From Metridium senile (taxonomy: Eukaryota; Cnidaria; Anthozoa; Actiniaria; Metridiidae): a stretch of DNA of 64,000 nucleotides. Within the stretch, counting starts at the first letter, position 1. Every line of letters begins with the position of its first letter. The notes under the pieces were generated by a model. The model was given only the letters and a program-made list of their open reading frames with translations, searched no databases and was not told the DNA's origin. Of the stretch, positions 21,590 through 33,906 are shown piece after piece. The stretch lies in the NCBI GenBank assembly GCA_949775045.1, contig OX459104.1, positions 1,384,501 to 1,448,500 on the forward strand, written 5' to 3'. The position numbers were made by a program, and so were the translations under genes.

Positions 21590-21965
21590 GTTTTTTTTTC
21601 TGATTTTTTTTCTGATTTTTTTTGGTTTATTTCATAAACAGTTAGGACCTCTGTTATATTGAGAGCACAAATGTTGGACAAAGTGTAAGCTAACTAATCA
21701 ATGCGTCAAATAATTCAATGTTTTTTTTTTCTGATTTTTTTTTTTAACTCAAATACTATTTCATTATAAACAGTTAGGTCCTCTGTTATATTGCCGAGAG
21801 CACAAATGTTGGACAATGTGTCAACTAGCTAAACAATATGTCAAATAATTCCGTGTTTTTTTTTCTGTTTTTTTTTTTTTTTTTTTAACTCAAATACTAT
21901 TTCATAATCAGTTGAGTCCTCTGTTATATTGACAGCAAAAATCTGGAACTATTTGTAAACTAGCT
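21590..21965 (+). repeat. Tandem array, three copies of about 120-130 bp
   Basis: Each unit has a long T run with TTTTCTGATTTTTTTT, CAGTTAGGACCTCTGTTATA and GCACAAATGTTGGACAA. Confidence 0.85.
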
Positions 21966-21989
21966 AATCGATATCAATTCAATGTGTTT

Positions 21990-22209
21990 CAGTGAGGATA
22001 CTCGAACCGTGAACACTTGATATTTTTCATGTCATTATTTTCTGAACTTTCTACTGCTTCAAAACCTCTAAAAATAAAGTAATACGTTCAAATACACTAA
22101 GTGTTCATAATAAATTTTATTTCTGATCTATTTACTCGTGGGATCGATGTGGGTTAAAAAAGTAACAAAAAAAAAATCAAAGTGTTCACGGTTCGAGTGT
22201 CCTCACTGT
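21990..22209. mobile_element. Tc1/mariner-like MITE, CAGTGAGGA termini
   Basis: Inverted repeats of about 30 bp (CAGTGAGGATACTCGAACCG ... and complement at 22175-22208). TA follows the right end; the left TA is lost. No transposase frame. Confidence 0.75.
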
Positions 22210-22355
22210 AATAAGAGCTTCTTATCTTAAGTAAATATTTACTCTTAACAGATATTTGATTGTAGACAATATAGATGTTTATCTAACACTTACTTCATTA
22301 AAATGTGCGTGTTATTTGCTCTATTTTTTTTTAGTTTTGTCGCATTGTCCCCCAT

Positions 22356-22570
22356 AAAGTAGAAGCTCTTTTGCTACTATATACGCGCGTGTATGTTCGA
22401 GTTTGTCAAAAATATATATTTTATATTAACATATTAAAAGTAAATGCCTTCAAAAGAACAATATATACTCCATTTTCACAAAAACGTAGGAGCTTTTTTG
22501 CCACTATAAACGCGCGTGTATGTTCGAGTTTGTCGAAACTATATATTTCATATCAACACACAAACTCTAA
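22356..22570 (+). repeat. Two-copy tandem duplication, about 125 bp
   Basis: ACGCGCGTGTATGTTCGAGT occurs at about 22382 and 22510 with similar flanks (TTTTGCTACTATA / TTTTGCCACTATA). Confidence 0.85.
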
Positions 22571-22599
22571 TATTTTCCGCCTCTGTTATGTATTAAACC

Positions 22600-23140
22600 A
22601 TCTTGATTTTGAGTATAATTCCGTGACCCGGGGCAATATTTCCTGAGAGGCGGGGCCGGTTATTAACTTTATGTCATCAAGTTATAGAGCAATTTGTGGT
22701 ATAGACCTTACGCGTGATGGGCGTTCGACAATTCAAAACTTAACTTTAGCCCTTTGTCGGAGTAAAATATTCCCAAAACAGATAAGAATGAAAAGACATA
22801 AAACTCATATTCGTTAATATTTGTTATCATTTCCAAAATAGATTAATAAAATCGGGTTTAGTAAGTCACCTAGAGTATACACACGAGACAGCAATAAATT
22901 TAAAAAGAGGATTCATAAAATAGCAAAAAGCTTATATGTTATATATCTCAAATTAAAACATGTTTACAAATGTTAACACCGAACGCATTTCAATTCATGT
23001 TTACAAAGGTATAGATAATACTTTTGAACTGCACAGAGAAATATATATCCTAGTGCACTATTGGCTTCGATGGCTGGGCACACAAGACCCCACAACAATA
23101 AAAAAAAAGGAAAATTAAAGTGGGTTGGCTATGAGCCATA
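22600..23140. other. Intergenic, isolated head fragment near 22738
   Basis: AACTTTAGCCCTTTGTCGGA at about 22740-22763 is an orphan - strand fragment of the hammerhead-like head. Nothing else recognised. Confidence 0.5.
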
Positions 23141-23760
23141 AATTTCTGATGAGCAGTTTGGAGATATTTTGATGGTTTAAAACGGAAAGCGTGAGCGTGG
23201 TAAATAAGCCGTCAATAGCCCACGAAACATTTAGCACTGGATTTCATAGAAGACACACTCTTCTTAAAAGACAAACAACTACAAAGCATGAATACATACA
23301 TGCTAACGCTTTTAAATTTCTGATAAGTATTTGGAGATATTTTTGGTTTATATAGCGGATAGCGTGAGCGGGTTAAAAAAACCGTCAGTAGCCCACATGG
23401 TTTTTAACAATTTCATACAGACGCACTCTACATAAAAACCGCACAACTGCAAAAAATGCATGGATACTAGCTAACGTTTTCAGATTTATGATGAGTATTT
23501 GGGGATATTTTTGAGGTTTATAACGGATAGCGTGAGCGTGTCAAATAACATAGCATTTAACACTTTCATAAAGATGCACTCTACATAAAAACTGCACAAC
23601 TGCAAAAAGATGCATGTATACTAGCTATCGTTTTCATATTTCTGAGATGAGTTTAGATATTTTTTTGATGGTCTATAGCGGATAGCGTGAGCGGGTTAAA
23701 TAAGCCGTCAATAGCCTACCGGCATAGCGTTTGACACTATCTAAGAGGTACTCTCCACAG
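23140..23760 (+). repeat. Four-copy tandem array, about 155-175 bp
   Basis: Units share ATTTCTGATGAG...GGAGATATTTT, CGGATAGCGTGAGCG, AAGCCGTCAATAGCC and CACTCTACATAAAAAC. Confidence 0.85.
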
Positions 23761-23989
23761 TCGTAAATTCCATTAAACTATCCTGCAGAAACGACTACCG
23801 AGTTGGTCTACTAAGATATGTTTAGACTTCTCTTTCTTAGAAAAACTACCGTCCACTTCCGGTTAACCAAGTTCGTATATACAGACAGAAAACCACAACT
23901 AACTAGGAAAGTGTGTAATTTAGTTGGTTTTTAGTCTGCGCTAAGAAAACACCACGATGCCGAGCAGTTCAATAAAAGCTTTAGTAGTA

Positions 23990-24600
23990 TGTACTACCCC
24001 CTGGATTTATATGTCATGGTATATAATACACCACATGCCAGTATCCAAGCGATATAAACACCACGATATTTCCCGTTAAAAATAGCAAAAGGACAAAGTA
24101 ACCCCTAGATTGAAATGTCCTACTGATCTCATCAAACCATGAAATTTTATCATTAAAGTCAATAATACCAGCTTTACCGATGTCTATGTCGATTTTTCGT
24201 CTGATAATATTTTTCTTCCCAGAGTACAATAATACCAGCTTTGCGATGTCTAAGATTTTTCAGTCGTCTGATGATAATTTACTTCTCAGATTACGAAACC
24301 ATGAAATTTCATCACTAAAGCCATAATAATACCATCTTAAACATATCTAAGATTGTTCGTCTGATGATATTTTTCTTCTTCTCAGAGACAGAGTATTAGT
24401 TATATCTACATTTATGCCAATTGACGTTTAGGACGTTAATCTTTTGTCGGAGTAAAACAGGATTGTAAGTTTCATTTTTGAGGAATTTAAGCAATATAAA
24501 CTTTACGATATTCAAGATTGTTAATTTGAGGAGGTTTTTCTCGCGAGTACTTACTGACGTTTAGGACGTTACTCGTTCGTCTGAGAAAAGGAAAAAGCTT
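23990..24600 (+). repeat. Diverged tandem copies, about 80-115 bp, and two degenerate head motifs
   Basis: CCATGAAATTTTATCA...AATAATACCAGCTTT...TTCGTCTGATGATAAT occurs about three times. TGACGTTTAGGACGTTA at about 24421 and 24551, followed by GTCGGAGTAAAA or GTCTGAGAAAA, resembles decayed hammerhead-like heads on the - strand. Confidence 0.6.
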
Positions 24601-26080
24601 TTATTATTGACAACAACAATAGATATTTACGATATATAAGACTGTTTTTTTTTTAATGTTTCTCTCTTAAATATATGTAGAAAATAAAATATAAAATGAA
24701 AAAAAAAAGAACGGATTAAGTTTACTCAGTCGCTTTGCCGAATGTTCAGTCTTTTGTTGGGGTAATATAAAGAGGAATAATATATTAACAAGTTCGATTA
24801 GAAGAACATGTTTAGATCAATGATAGTTTTTTTAAGACAATCCAGAATAAAAGAGTATACTCAAAAATATAATATACTCAAAAATATAAATAAAACTCAT
24901 AGCATTCAATGATAAATATATAGATCAATTTTATAAATTTCAGAAAAAAAAATATGCCATTTATTTATACGTTTGGGAAGCCTTAGATTTACAATACTAA
25001 ATATATCATTATTATAATAACTTAAGATTGTGGATTCCGTTCCATTGATTAGAATAGAATATCGAAAATCTAAATTGCATCCGAAATTATATCTTATGGA
25101 ATTCCTCTTAAAGTTTTGATATTTTGAAAACATAATATTTGATGATTAAGATTACAATAATTACTGATCATAATATTTAGTGTTTTATCTACAGTAAGAT
25201 CTCTGATCCTTTCGTCAACAATACTCCCAAAGATTGACTGTAAATATTTCTTTTCAGATATCTAATTTTAGGGTGTTGGTTGAACAATTTCAATTTCGTC
25301 CTCTATGAGCAATTTACATTCTTATTCGATCGATGAACAGAATTATTTGAGAACACTTCTTTTGAATAAAGAGAGTAAATGTAGTAAAATTTAGCGTAAA
25401 ATTCCAAAGTTTGATTCAGCATTTCCATGGCGCGCGCGGCATATTTATAACAACAAAAGGCGCCAATATGTAGTATATGTGATATATTTTATAACTCATG
25501 ATTCTACCAAGATTTATAAAAAAATCTCTTAACATATCAAATCTTAGGTATCAGTCACTGTGGATTTAACACAGTCTAGCTGTGTCGTCACGGAAAAGTC
25601 TCTGAAATCGAGGTCACTTTATTCCTAAAATATCCAAATTCATAAACCTAGGCCCCACTCTCGTCAAATTTCAAAGACTTATGGTATTAAACAGCGTGGA
25701 TTCAACGCCATGGTAAAGCCGGGTCAATATTGAAAATTCTTCTAAACAAAATGAAAATATAAGCATCAAATATCTAAAACCACTTGATGATATGGCACTT
25801 ATAAATTTCCCCGTCAAAGTATGTTGGTATTTACCAGGTAAAGAATTAACGCCTTAGTATTAGCTATATGTGTGATGTATGATATAAGCTTAAGCTATTG
25901 AGTGATCGCTTCGACGGCCTGTTGCCAAAACATAGAGCAGAATAACCAATGGATAGAGTTTAGTGGTATCACGCAGCGATTGAAGAGAACGGCCCAGATG
26001 CAACCCATTCATCGCAATACCATACTGTTTTATCTAATCGTTGTAAGCGGGCTGGTTCGACAAAGGAAACAACCGCACGG
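24600..26080. other. Intergenic sequence upstream of Zic
   Basis: A+T-rich with a short (ACTCAAAAATATAAT)2 duplication near 24857. The small frame at 25902-26087 ends before the proposed transcription start and is not supported. Any Zic enhancers here cannot be read by eye. Confidence 0.5.
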
Positions 26081-26125
26081 TTTATAAGAGTCTCGTACGT
26101 TGAGTGTAATCACTCGACTCGAGAT
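26081..26125 (+). promoter_or_regulatory. Candidate TATA-type core promoter of Zic
   Basis: TTTATAAG at 26081-26088 lies about 90 bp before the Zic ATG; the start site would fall about 30 bp downstream, near TAATCACTCG (26108-26117). The resulting short leader would contain no upstream ATG. Inference from spacing only. Confidence 0.35.
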
Positions 26126-26171
26126 AGAACAGAGTGAAAGATAAAACAACTAGGTATCTTAGAGGTCCAGC

Positions 26172-27437
26172 ATGGACAATATACCAATGTACGCTCAGAC
26201 CAGTGCGATGTCTCACCAAGCCATAGAGAGATCGATCGATCCGACTAAGGATTCACCGTTTGGACTCGGTTCTTATATCGATACGAATCAAAGTATGATT
26301 CCTAGGCCTGGCCTTCACATCCCTCACAGGATCCCAGAGTCTATGTACAACACAAAGCTACCTTCTGATGGCCCACCGTACTCTTTCCAATCGCATGTGA
26401 ATCCAATACGAACGTCTTGCTCTTCGGCGAACCATGCTGATTACATTGGAGCGCCTTCGGGCTTGCCTCATGGGCATACGATGTTTGATTCACTGGCTAA
26501 TGGCGGACCAAGGTATGCCCAATGTCCTTCGAGTTTTAACCCATTGGCTTTACATCAACCAAAGGCAGAAATGAAGCCACACAATAGAGCTTTTTATCCT
26601 CAAGTTCCTGTCCCACCAGAGCTTGACTCACAGCAGAGAGCAAGCTTCCCGTATCGTAGCTCTAATGAAGTGTACCCAAGAATGGATCTCTACTCACAGT
26701 CACCGTTTGGTTACGAGCATCATCATCCAATGCCCCATCATCAGAATATGTATTACTCATATCTTGGCCCGACTAATAAAATTATGAGCTGTGAATGGAT
26801 CGATCCACAGAACTACGGCAAAGGGAAAATATGCGGTAAGCAGTTCAGTGTTATGCATGATATAGTAAGGCACTTAAACGATGAACATATTAGCCAAAAC
26901 GATTCCCCACTACATGTCTGCCACTGGCGCAACTGCACTAGAAATGGACTTCCATTCAAAGCAAAGTATAAACTCGTTAACCACGTTAGAGTCCACACAG
27001 GTGAAAAGCCTTTTCCCTGTCCTTTCCCTGGCTGTGGCAAACTCTTCGCTCGCTCTGAGAACTTGAAAATTCATAAACGAACTCACACAGGCGAGAAGCC
27101 TTTTATATGTGAATTTCACGGATGTGATAGGCGATTCGCTAACTCTAGCGATCGTAAAAAGCACTCTCATGTACACACATCGGATAAACCATACTACTGC
27201 AAGTACCAAGGCTGCAATAAGAGTTATACACATCCTTCATCACTTAGAAAACATATGAAACTACATGGGCTGTCACCATCTCCGCCTCCTCTACTCGAAA
27301 CGGGAAATAGCTCAAGTCATGAAATCAGTGAAAGTCCTTCTGGGTCGCCTACACTTCAACTTGGAAATAACTCAAATAATAACAATAACACAAGCACAGA
27401 GACTAGAGAAGGGAATCCAAACTGGTATGCTTGCTAA
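26172..27437 (+). CDS. Zic: Zic-class C2H2 zinc-finger transcription factor, single exon
   Basis: A 421-residue nuclear DNA-binding regulator of the Zic/odd-paired family, which acts in neural and axial patterning and belongs to the wider Gli/Glis/Zic group. ATG 26172 is the first in-frame ATG after a TAG at 26160. Residues 1-205 are low-complexity, rich in P, S, H and Y. Five zinc fingers follow: ZF1 C207/C221/H234/H239, ZF2 C250/C255/H271/H275, ZF3 C283/C288/H301/H305, ZF4 C313/C318/H331/H335, ZF5 C343/C348/H361/H365. W209 and W252 form the tandem CWCH2 signature; TGEKP linkers lie at 276-280 and 306-310. [16 protein letters not shown], [14 protein letters not shown] and [13 protein letters not shown] are diagnostic. 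The tail (366-421) is S/N-rich. I see no N-terminal ZOC motif. No intron interrupts the frame. Which Zic paralogue it is cannot be told. Confidence 0.97.
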   Translation: MDNIPMYAQTSAMSHQAIERSIDPTKDSPFGLGSYIDTNQSMIPRPGLHIPHRIPESMYNTKLPSDGPPYSFQSHVNPIRTSCSSANHADYIGAPSGLPHGHTMFDSLANGGPRYAQCPSSFNPLALHQPKAEMKPHNRAFYPQVPVPPELDSQQRASFPYRSSNEVYPRMDLYSQSPFGYEHHHPMPHHQNMYYSYLGPTNKIMSCEWIDPQNYGKGKICGKQFSVMHDIVRHLNDEHISQNDSPLHVCHWRNCTRNGLPFKAKYKLVNHVRVHTGEKPFPCPFPGCGKLFARSENLKIHKRTHTGEKPFICEFHGCDRRFANSSDRKKHSHVHTSDKPYYCKYQGCNKSYTHPSSLRKHMKLHGLSPSPPPLLETGNSSSHEISESPSGSPTLQLGNNSNNNNNTSTETREGNPNWYAC

Positions 27438-28345
27438 CGATTTATTCTCAATGTGAACGAGGTGTACGACAGCTAAGACTAGAAGGACACGCTATGGTAT
27501 TCTTGTTATCGAATCAATAATAACTTAATAGAGCTTATCATTGATATAACTAGAAAACTTTACAGAAATTCCAGATCGCAACGAAACAGTATTCTTAGTC
27601 GTAAGTTTATATTCTAGCGATTTATTCTCAAAGTGAACGAGGTGTGCGACAGCTAAGACTAGAAGGACACGCTATGGTATTCTTGTGAATCAATAATGAC
27701 TTAATATAGCAAATCATATTGGTAGAACTAAAAAACTTTACAGAAAGTCCAGATCGCAACCCAAAATAGTATTGTTAGTCGTAAGTTCATATTCTAACAA
27801 TTTATTCTCAATGTGAACGATACGTGACAGCTAGTAAGACTACAAGGACACGCTATGGTATGCTTATCATCGAATCAATAATAACTTAATATACCAAATC
27901 ATTGATAGAATTAAAAAACTTTACAGAAAGTCCAGATCGCAAACCGAGATTAGTTTTGACTTGTATATTGAAACTAGCGAGTAATCTAGTATAGGAGTTC
28001 AATATGAACAGTGATGTACGACAACTGAGACTAGAGGGACACGCTATGGTATGCTTGTTATCGAATCAATAATAACTTAATATAGCAAATCATTGGTAGA
28101 ACTAAGAAACTTTACACGAAATTCCAGATCGAGATTAGTCTTGACTTATAAATGTAAACTAGAGAGTAAACTAGTATAGGAGTTCAATATGAACATGATG
28201 TGCAACAACTGATTCCAGAACGAACACGCTATTGTATTCTTGTTATCAAATCAGTAATAACTTAATATAACAAATCCCTGATATAATTAAAAAACGGCTG
28301 AAAGTTCAGATTGCAACTCGAAATAGTATTATCTGTCGTGAGTTC
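27430..28345 (+). repeat. Five-copy tandem array at the Zic stop codon, about 175-185 bp
   Basis: The unit starts at the stop codon region (TAACGATTTATTCTCAATG) and recurs near 27615 and 27796, then in modified form near 27975 and 28155. Shared blocks are AGGACACGCTATGGTAT, ATCAATAATAACTTAATA and AAACTTTACAGAAA. Units 4 and 5 contain ACTAGCGAGTAATCTAGTA-like pieces of the dispersed 95-bp unit. Most of it is probably Zic 3' UTR. Confidence 0.9.
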
Positions 28346-29070
28346 ATATCGTATTCTCATTACAAACCAAGGAATAGAAACTTATGATCACTAAATATGA
28401 ACAAACTTTGCAACACGTATAGATACATAGCAGGAATCCCGGTCTAGTACTAACATTAAGATCACAAAATACTCACTAAGAACGACCAGTTATAAAAAAT
28501 GAACCTGAGAAAACAATAATTAGAATATAAGGATACAAAACCAAATTAGTTTAATTTAAATACATTTGATTATGAATATGAACACAGTATAGAACTAAGA
28601 TATTAAAACTGGAACAAGAGTAAGTGTTTAAGATATTATATGAAGGACCAGGACACTATTATCCTCCCAAAAGAACTAAAATACCAGATACTTACACTGA
28701 ACAATATACAAGTGAAATTCCAGGCAAGAAAGTTTATATATATGCGACATTTACTACAACATGATACTGAATTGTTCATCAAATCTTGATTATCCTGACA
28801 ATGGGAGTACGCAAAGATGGAATTTCCAAGTTGACAGACTTCTTAAAATGTTTGCTTGAAGAACTTATCATACCGACTACTTGAATATATAATTATATGA
28901 TGGAGTACTCAAGTGGTAATTTTTTACAAAACCTTTTTTTCATTAACGTGGGTTGTTTACCATGGAATTGCTTGGACAATGTGGTTAACCGGTATGGGCG
29001 TCAGCTATAGTGAATAACTATAGAAAACTGACATGTCCTATTAACGCAAGTGACTTTGATGAAAATTTAT
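28345..29070. other. Intergenic, nothing recognised
   Basis: A+T-rich without evident repeats or coding signal; possibly still Zic 3' UTR or downstream flank. Confidence 0.5.
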
Positions 29071-29720
29071 TAAACTTAAACGAATTCGAAAACGATGCGG
29101 ACAGTTTATCTTGCTAAAAAAGTGAACATGGTGTATATAAGTGTGATGAGGCTTTGTCAGTCTTCAAAAGAGAAGTTTATTTCATGACAACTCCTTGAAC
29201 TTAAACGAAAACAATCACAAGTTTATCTTGCTAAAAAAGTGAGCAAAGTTGTCCTCGCAGAGAAAGTGACTTTTATTTGATTACAATTCCTTGAACTTAC
29301 AAGTTTATCTTGCGAACACAGTATATAGCCGTGTGACGAGGCTTTGTCGCTCTTCTCCTTGCAACCAAAGTGACTTTTATTTGATGAAAACTTCTCGAAC
29401 TTAAACGAAAACAATGACAAGTTTATCTTGCTAAAAAATTGAAAACAGTGTATATGTGATGAGGCTTTGTCAGTCTTCTCCTTGCAACGAAAGAGAAGTT
29501 TATTTCATGACAACTCCTTGAACTTAAACGAAAACAATGACAAGTTTATCTTGCTAAAAAGAGTAAACACATGCAGTATATACACGTCTGACAAGGCTTT
29601 CTCGCTCTTCAGTCTCCTCGCAACGAAAGAGAAGGTTATCTTCCTAAAAGAGTGAATACAGTGTATACACATCTGACAAGGCTTTCTCGATTTTCTCCTT
29701 GCAACGATAGTGAGTTTTTT
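29070..29720 (+). repeat. Tandem array, about six units of 80-122 bp
   Basis: AGTTTATCTTGCTAAAA starts near 29102, 29220, 29302, 29420 and 29542, with GAGGCTTTGTCAGTCTTC and CTTGAACTTAAACGAAAACA in most units. Confidence 0.88.
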
Positions 29721-30715
29721 TACCTCACTGAGTTATTATAACAGAGAAAACAACAACGTTATCGTAAAGGCGTGGCTGAATAAATGTACACAGTTTTCAA
29801 TTATGTACTAACTAAACTGCTATAAAAATGAAAAGTTCGGCTTTTCTTTCTCAAGTAGAATCATCTCCCTAGACGTAAGCTTCATACTGTTCCAACCGCT
29901 CGTTTAAGCATGCTCTCAATGCGTGAAATTAATTTAATCAAGAGTTATTCTAATTGAACTCCATGATAGACTAACGCGTTGCTATGTTTATGTTTCCAAA
30001 AAATTCAAACTCTTTTGGAAATAAGATTATTTGTTTCGTATTTCGCTGGATACCAAGTTGAAATGTTTCGGACATAAGCTCATTTCCCCGGAGGTTTTGA
30101 ATTGGGTGGAAACGCACATAGTAACACGTGTGCTTGATTCTCAGAAATGAGAGTCTCAGAAATGTTGTTGTACATATAATTACATTAAAATCATGACATT
30201 AAACGAACTATATAACAGAAGCCTGAGAATATGAAGCTAATGATATATGTGACAATATCTGTACACAATTGAAAAAATTCAGTGTTTACTAAAGTCAGAA
30301 TATTTGGCACAGGTATGATGATGTGGATAGTAGAATCTAAATGAACATTAGAAAAGCGTAGTGTGGTCGTATTTATTCAAAACAATTTGTTTTTGTTGAT
30401 TAACTGATAGCTATAGAAGTGGCATTGCTCTTCAGTTGTAAGTAGATGTTTAAGATATGTTATGCTCCTAGGGTGACTACTGAGATGCTTAATTTTAGCG
30501 GGAATTGACTATCAAATATGAACATGAAAGCGTATTACTGTAGTATACATAATATAAGAATATTTATTCACAGCATGGCTTGTGATTAAGTTATGCTGAT
30601 TTTCGTTATTTTCTTCGTTGTAAATTACATGGTTCTACTATAATGTATAGACACGCTGAACAGAACTGCAAAACTTTCGTTACCACTACTCTAACACTTC
30701 AATCAGTTTAATGGA
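29720..30715. other. Intergenic, nothing recognised
   Basis: No repeat pair or coding signal was seen. Confidence 0.5.
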
Positions 30716-31055
30716 AATGGAAACTAGCGAGTAAACTAGTATAGGCTGCGTCGGTGTTTGATATAAATAATAGGTAATAGAATGAAATTTGTAACACCGT
30801 AAAAAATAGAAATAGAAACTAGCGAGTAAACTAGTATAGGCTGCGTCGGTGTTTGATATAAATAATAGGTAATAGAATGAAATTTGTAACACCGTAAAAA
30901 ATAGAAATAGGGACTAGCGAGTAAACTATATCTAGTATAGAATGCGTCGGTGTTTGATATAAATGATAGGTAATAGAATGAAATTTGTAACACCGTAAAA
31001 GATGTAAAGTAAAGATAAGTCAACATTTTTTACGGTGTTACAAATTTCATTAAAT
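30716..31055 (-). mobile_element. 95-bp-unit element, locus 3: three units and inverted fragment
   Basis: Three - strand units starting ATGGAAACTAGCGAG (30716), then a turn at about 31010 (GTAAAGATAAGTCAAC) into a short + strand piece. The hammerhead-like head is missing. Confidence 0.88.
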
Positions 31056-31509
31056 TATTAGTTTAATAGAGTTGAAGTTTAATCGAGGAAAAACATTTCG
31101 TAGATAAGGTATTCCTTTTGATTGCATTTCTTGACGACTTCTCACAGTCGTTAAGAAATGGAATGTGAAGATTTGTGTTGAAAGTCAAGCAAGTTTTCAA
31201 TCTTACATTGTATTTATATATTTACTTATGTATAGCTTTATTTGTGGGAACAAAATAAACAAATTGTTAAACTTTAAGGCTTGTTTCAATTCGTGGAAGA
31301 TGTTTATGAAAAATTAGAACAATCATGAACTCAAGTTAATACTAGAAACTCGGAACTAGTCGGAAGAAAAAATAGACTGCATGCAAAATAGTCCCTGCAG
31401 CATGCCTTATGCGAAAACACCGAGAAAAAGTTCGATCGACTGACTGAAGTTGTATCTGTTTTGCAATCAATTCAGTGTTAGGGTTGTATGTGAGTGAGAA
31501 AACAAGTAA

Positions 31510-31790
31510 GTAAGTTCGATGGAGAGATTTTTTGCATGATTTTCAGTCTAGAAATGCAGGAGTAAACTCGATCTACTGTGAAATTTCAGTGCTTATCTCT
31601 AAGTAGCGTTGATGGGAACACCGTTTATTTTTATTAAACTCTCTATTTAGTATTGCATTTATGACATCAAGGCAAAATCAAGTTGAAGTTCCGGGTCGAG
31701 AGATGTTTTTGCATGGATTTCAGTCTAGAAAAGCAGAACGCCGATAGCAGTGAGGTCCTGTGAGATTTCAGTGTTTATCTCCGCTGAGTA
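31510..31790 (+). repeat. Two-copy duplication, about 178 bp
   Basis: GAGAGATTTTTTGCATG...TTCAGTCTAGAAA...GATTTCAGTGTTTATCTC recurs at about 31520 and 31697. Confidence 0.75.
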
Positions 31791-32095
31791 TATTAAACTT
31801 ATTATTTATATTAAACTCGATTAGTAGGAGTGGCAAGATTGACAGTTTACATCTATATCTAGTTAATATAGAAATCGAGTACCCCTGTTCAAACGCAGCT
31901 TATTTCATTAAGTTAATTGAAGAAAAAGAAATTGAAAAAAAAATCACCAATTAGAACAAATTAACTAACCAATTTTGCGCATCGATAGCGTGAATTCTCA
32001 ATCACCGAGTGAAATAGTCTTTCCAGCTTCGTGTACTGTCTATTCAGTATTATTGTACACGTATATATAGAAATAGAACGAGCATCTTAATTTCA

Positions 32096-32228
32096 CTCCG
32101 ACGAAGGGCTAAAGCTCGAAACGTCAGTAAAGTTAAGTCAACATTTTTTACGGTGTTACAAATTTCATTATATTACCTTTATATCAAACACCGACGCAGC
32201 CTATACTAGTTTACTTGCTAGTTTCCAT
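32096..32228 (+). mobile_element. 95-bp-unit element, locus 4: head plus one unit
   Basis: A complete head (CTCCGACGAAGGGCTAAAGC...GAAACGTC, 32096-32125), the linker GTTAAGTCAACATTTTTTA, and one unit ending GCTAGTTTCCATT. The simplest full-length copy. Confidence 0.9.
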
Positions 32229-32329
32229 TCAGAACTTGATTTGTCACCTTCATTGCAAAAAAAAAAAAAGACATAATAAAATAAATACAAATTTTACAAG
32301 GTAGCATTACACAACCTGTGATAATCAAG

Positions 32330-32810
32330 AATGAAAAAAACTTCGACACATTGAACTTGTATGATTCATTTTTTGTGGATATAGCGTATATAGACGTTTT
32401 ATCTAGTGATAATGATCATAAATGAACAATTTTCAACTTATTGTTCTTGTAATATATTTTTCTTGTAGTGTTTTTTTTTTTTGAGTGGATATAGCGTGTA
32501 GCTTTGTCCAAATGTAGTTTAATACCTTAATAAGTTAATATAGACGGTTTATTCAGTGATAATCATAAATGAAAAACTTTCAACATATTGTTCTTGCATT
32601 ATTATTTTTTGTTTGTGGATATAGCGTGTATTGTAACTCTGTCCAAATGTATCCGTCTATACCAACTTCAATGCATTAAAATCAACGTAATGAAATATGT
32701 TCAACATATTGAACTCGTAATATTTATGTTTTTGTGAATATAGCGTGTATTTTAACTCAGTCCAAATGTAGCTTAATACTTTGAAGTTAATATAGACGGT
32801 TTATCTTGGA
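32330..32810 (+). repeat. Four-copy tandem array, about 115-125 bp
   Basis: Units share GTGGATATAGCGTGTA, TTAATATAGACGGTTTAT and CAACATATTG. Confidence 0.85.
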
Positions 32811-33004
32811 GTTGATCGACTAAAAAGCTCTCATGCAAAGAATTCACACTGGTTAAATCAGTGAGATACTACTACGAACACACCAAGCCTAAGAATAAAA
32901 AAAGATTTATCCTACAGAGTTATTTGTCAGAGTTCAAATTTCTCATCAACCATGATGAAATTGCGCGCAAAAAAATAATACAAAAGAATAATTTTCTGTA
33001 TAGT

Positions 33005-33140
33005 TTCACTTTAAAATCACTTTTTTAACGTTTCAATCTTCTAGCTGGACACGTGTGCCCTACTAATGGGGGAGACTCAGACACACACTCGCTACCTCTA
33101 CGTTATTTATTTTGCCGAGACACATCTCTGCTCACATGTT
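33005..33140 (+). repeat. Family B retroposon-like repeat, copy 3
   Basis: The fullest copy: TTTTTAACGTTTCAATCTTC, GGACACGTGTGCCCTAC, GAGACTCAGACACACACTC, CTACCTCTACGTT and CTCTGCTCACATGTT in order. Confidence 0.7.
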
Positions 33141-33906
33141 CATTTGTGTGTTCATATGCTACTTGTTAAGCACCCGAACTGTTTTCATTGAGACATAATT
33201 AGAGGTTGAACATTGGTAGTAGTTTATTTACAGAGTTTGAATTCTCAACATTTTACTGATTGCGCGCAGCAAAAAGAAAACATCGAGGTTTTTTTTCATG
33301 TTTGTCTGTACTTTTGTTTATACCCAATAATCAATTCAATTTTGGGTTCAAAATCATACAACATTTGTGACAACAATTTAGCAATTTTACAACAATTTAA
33401 GATCGCTAGTGTATTGGTAAATGGCATCGTAAATCAACCAAGTTTTATGTGATCACTAGTTTAAAGAAAACGTTTGGATCTTATCCAAGAAATTTGCTCT
33501 CTTATTCTTAACTCTACACATAGCTACAAAATACATTACAAATAAGCAATGTAATTTAACTAACGTGACGTCTTCCTTGCGTTTTTAGTGAGCGATTTTT
33601 TGGCCGAGTGTGTATAATGCTTTGTTTCTGTTTACAATCAGTCGGAAAAAAATAAAACTCAATTTTCTTATTTGATCTTTTATTGGACGACCATTAGATA
33701 TCTGAGGGGGGAGGGGGCTGCGAAATTACTCAAACAGATTCGATCACAGCTATAACTGTGAAAAAAAAATGAAAAAAAAAGAAAACTATACAGCCTAGAA
33801 GAAAACAATATAATAGCTAGATTTATAAACATGCGGTGCAGAATATATCACTTATTTTTACAAAAGAATTAGGTTTTCTCTGACTAAATTTGATGATATT
33901 TAATAA

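Noticed and set aside
24014..24229. 71-codon - strand ORF with hydrophobic stretches
   Set aside because: It sits in a diverged tandem repeat block; neighbouring copies do not keep the frame.
25902..26087. 61-codon ORF upstream of Zic
   Set aside because: It ends before the likely Zic transcription start, lacks any domain and has no splice link to the Zic frame.
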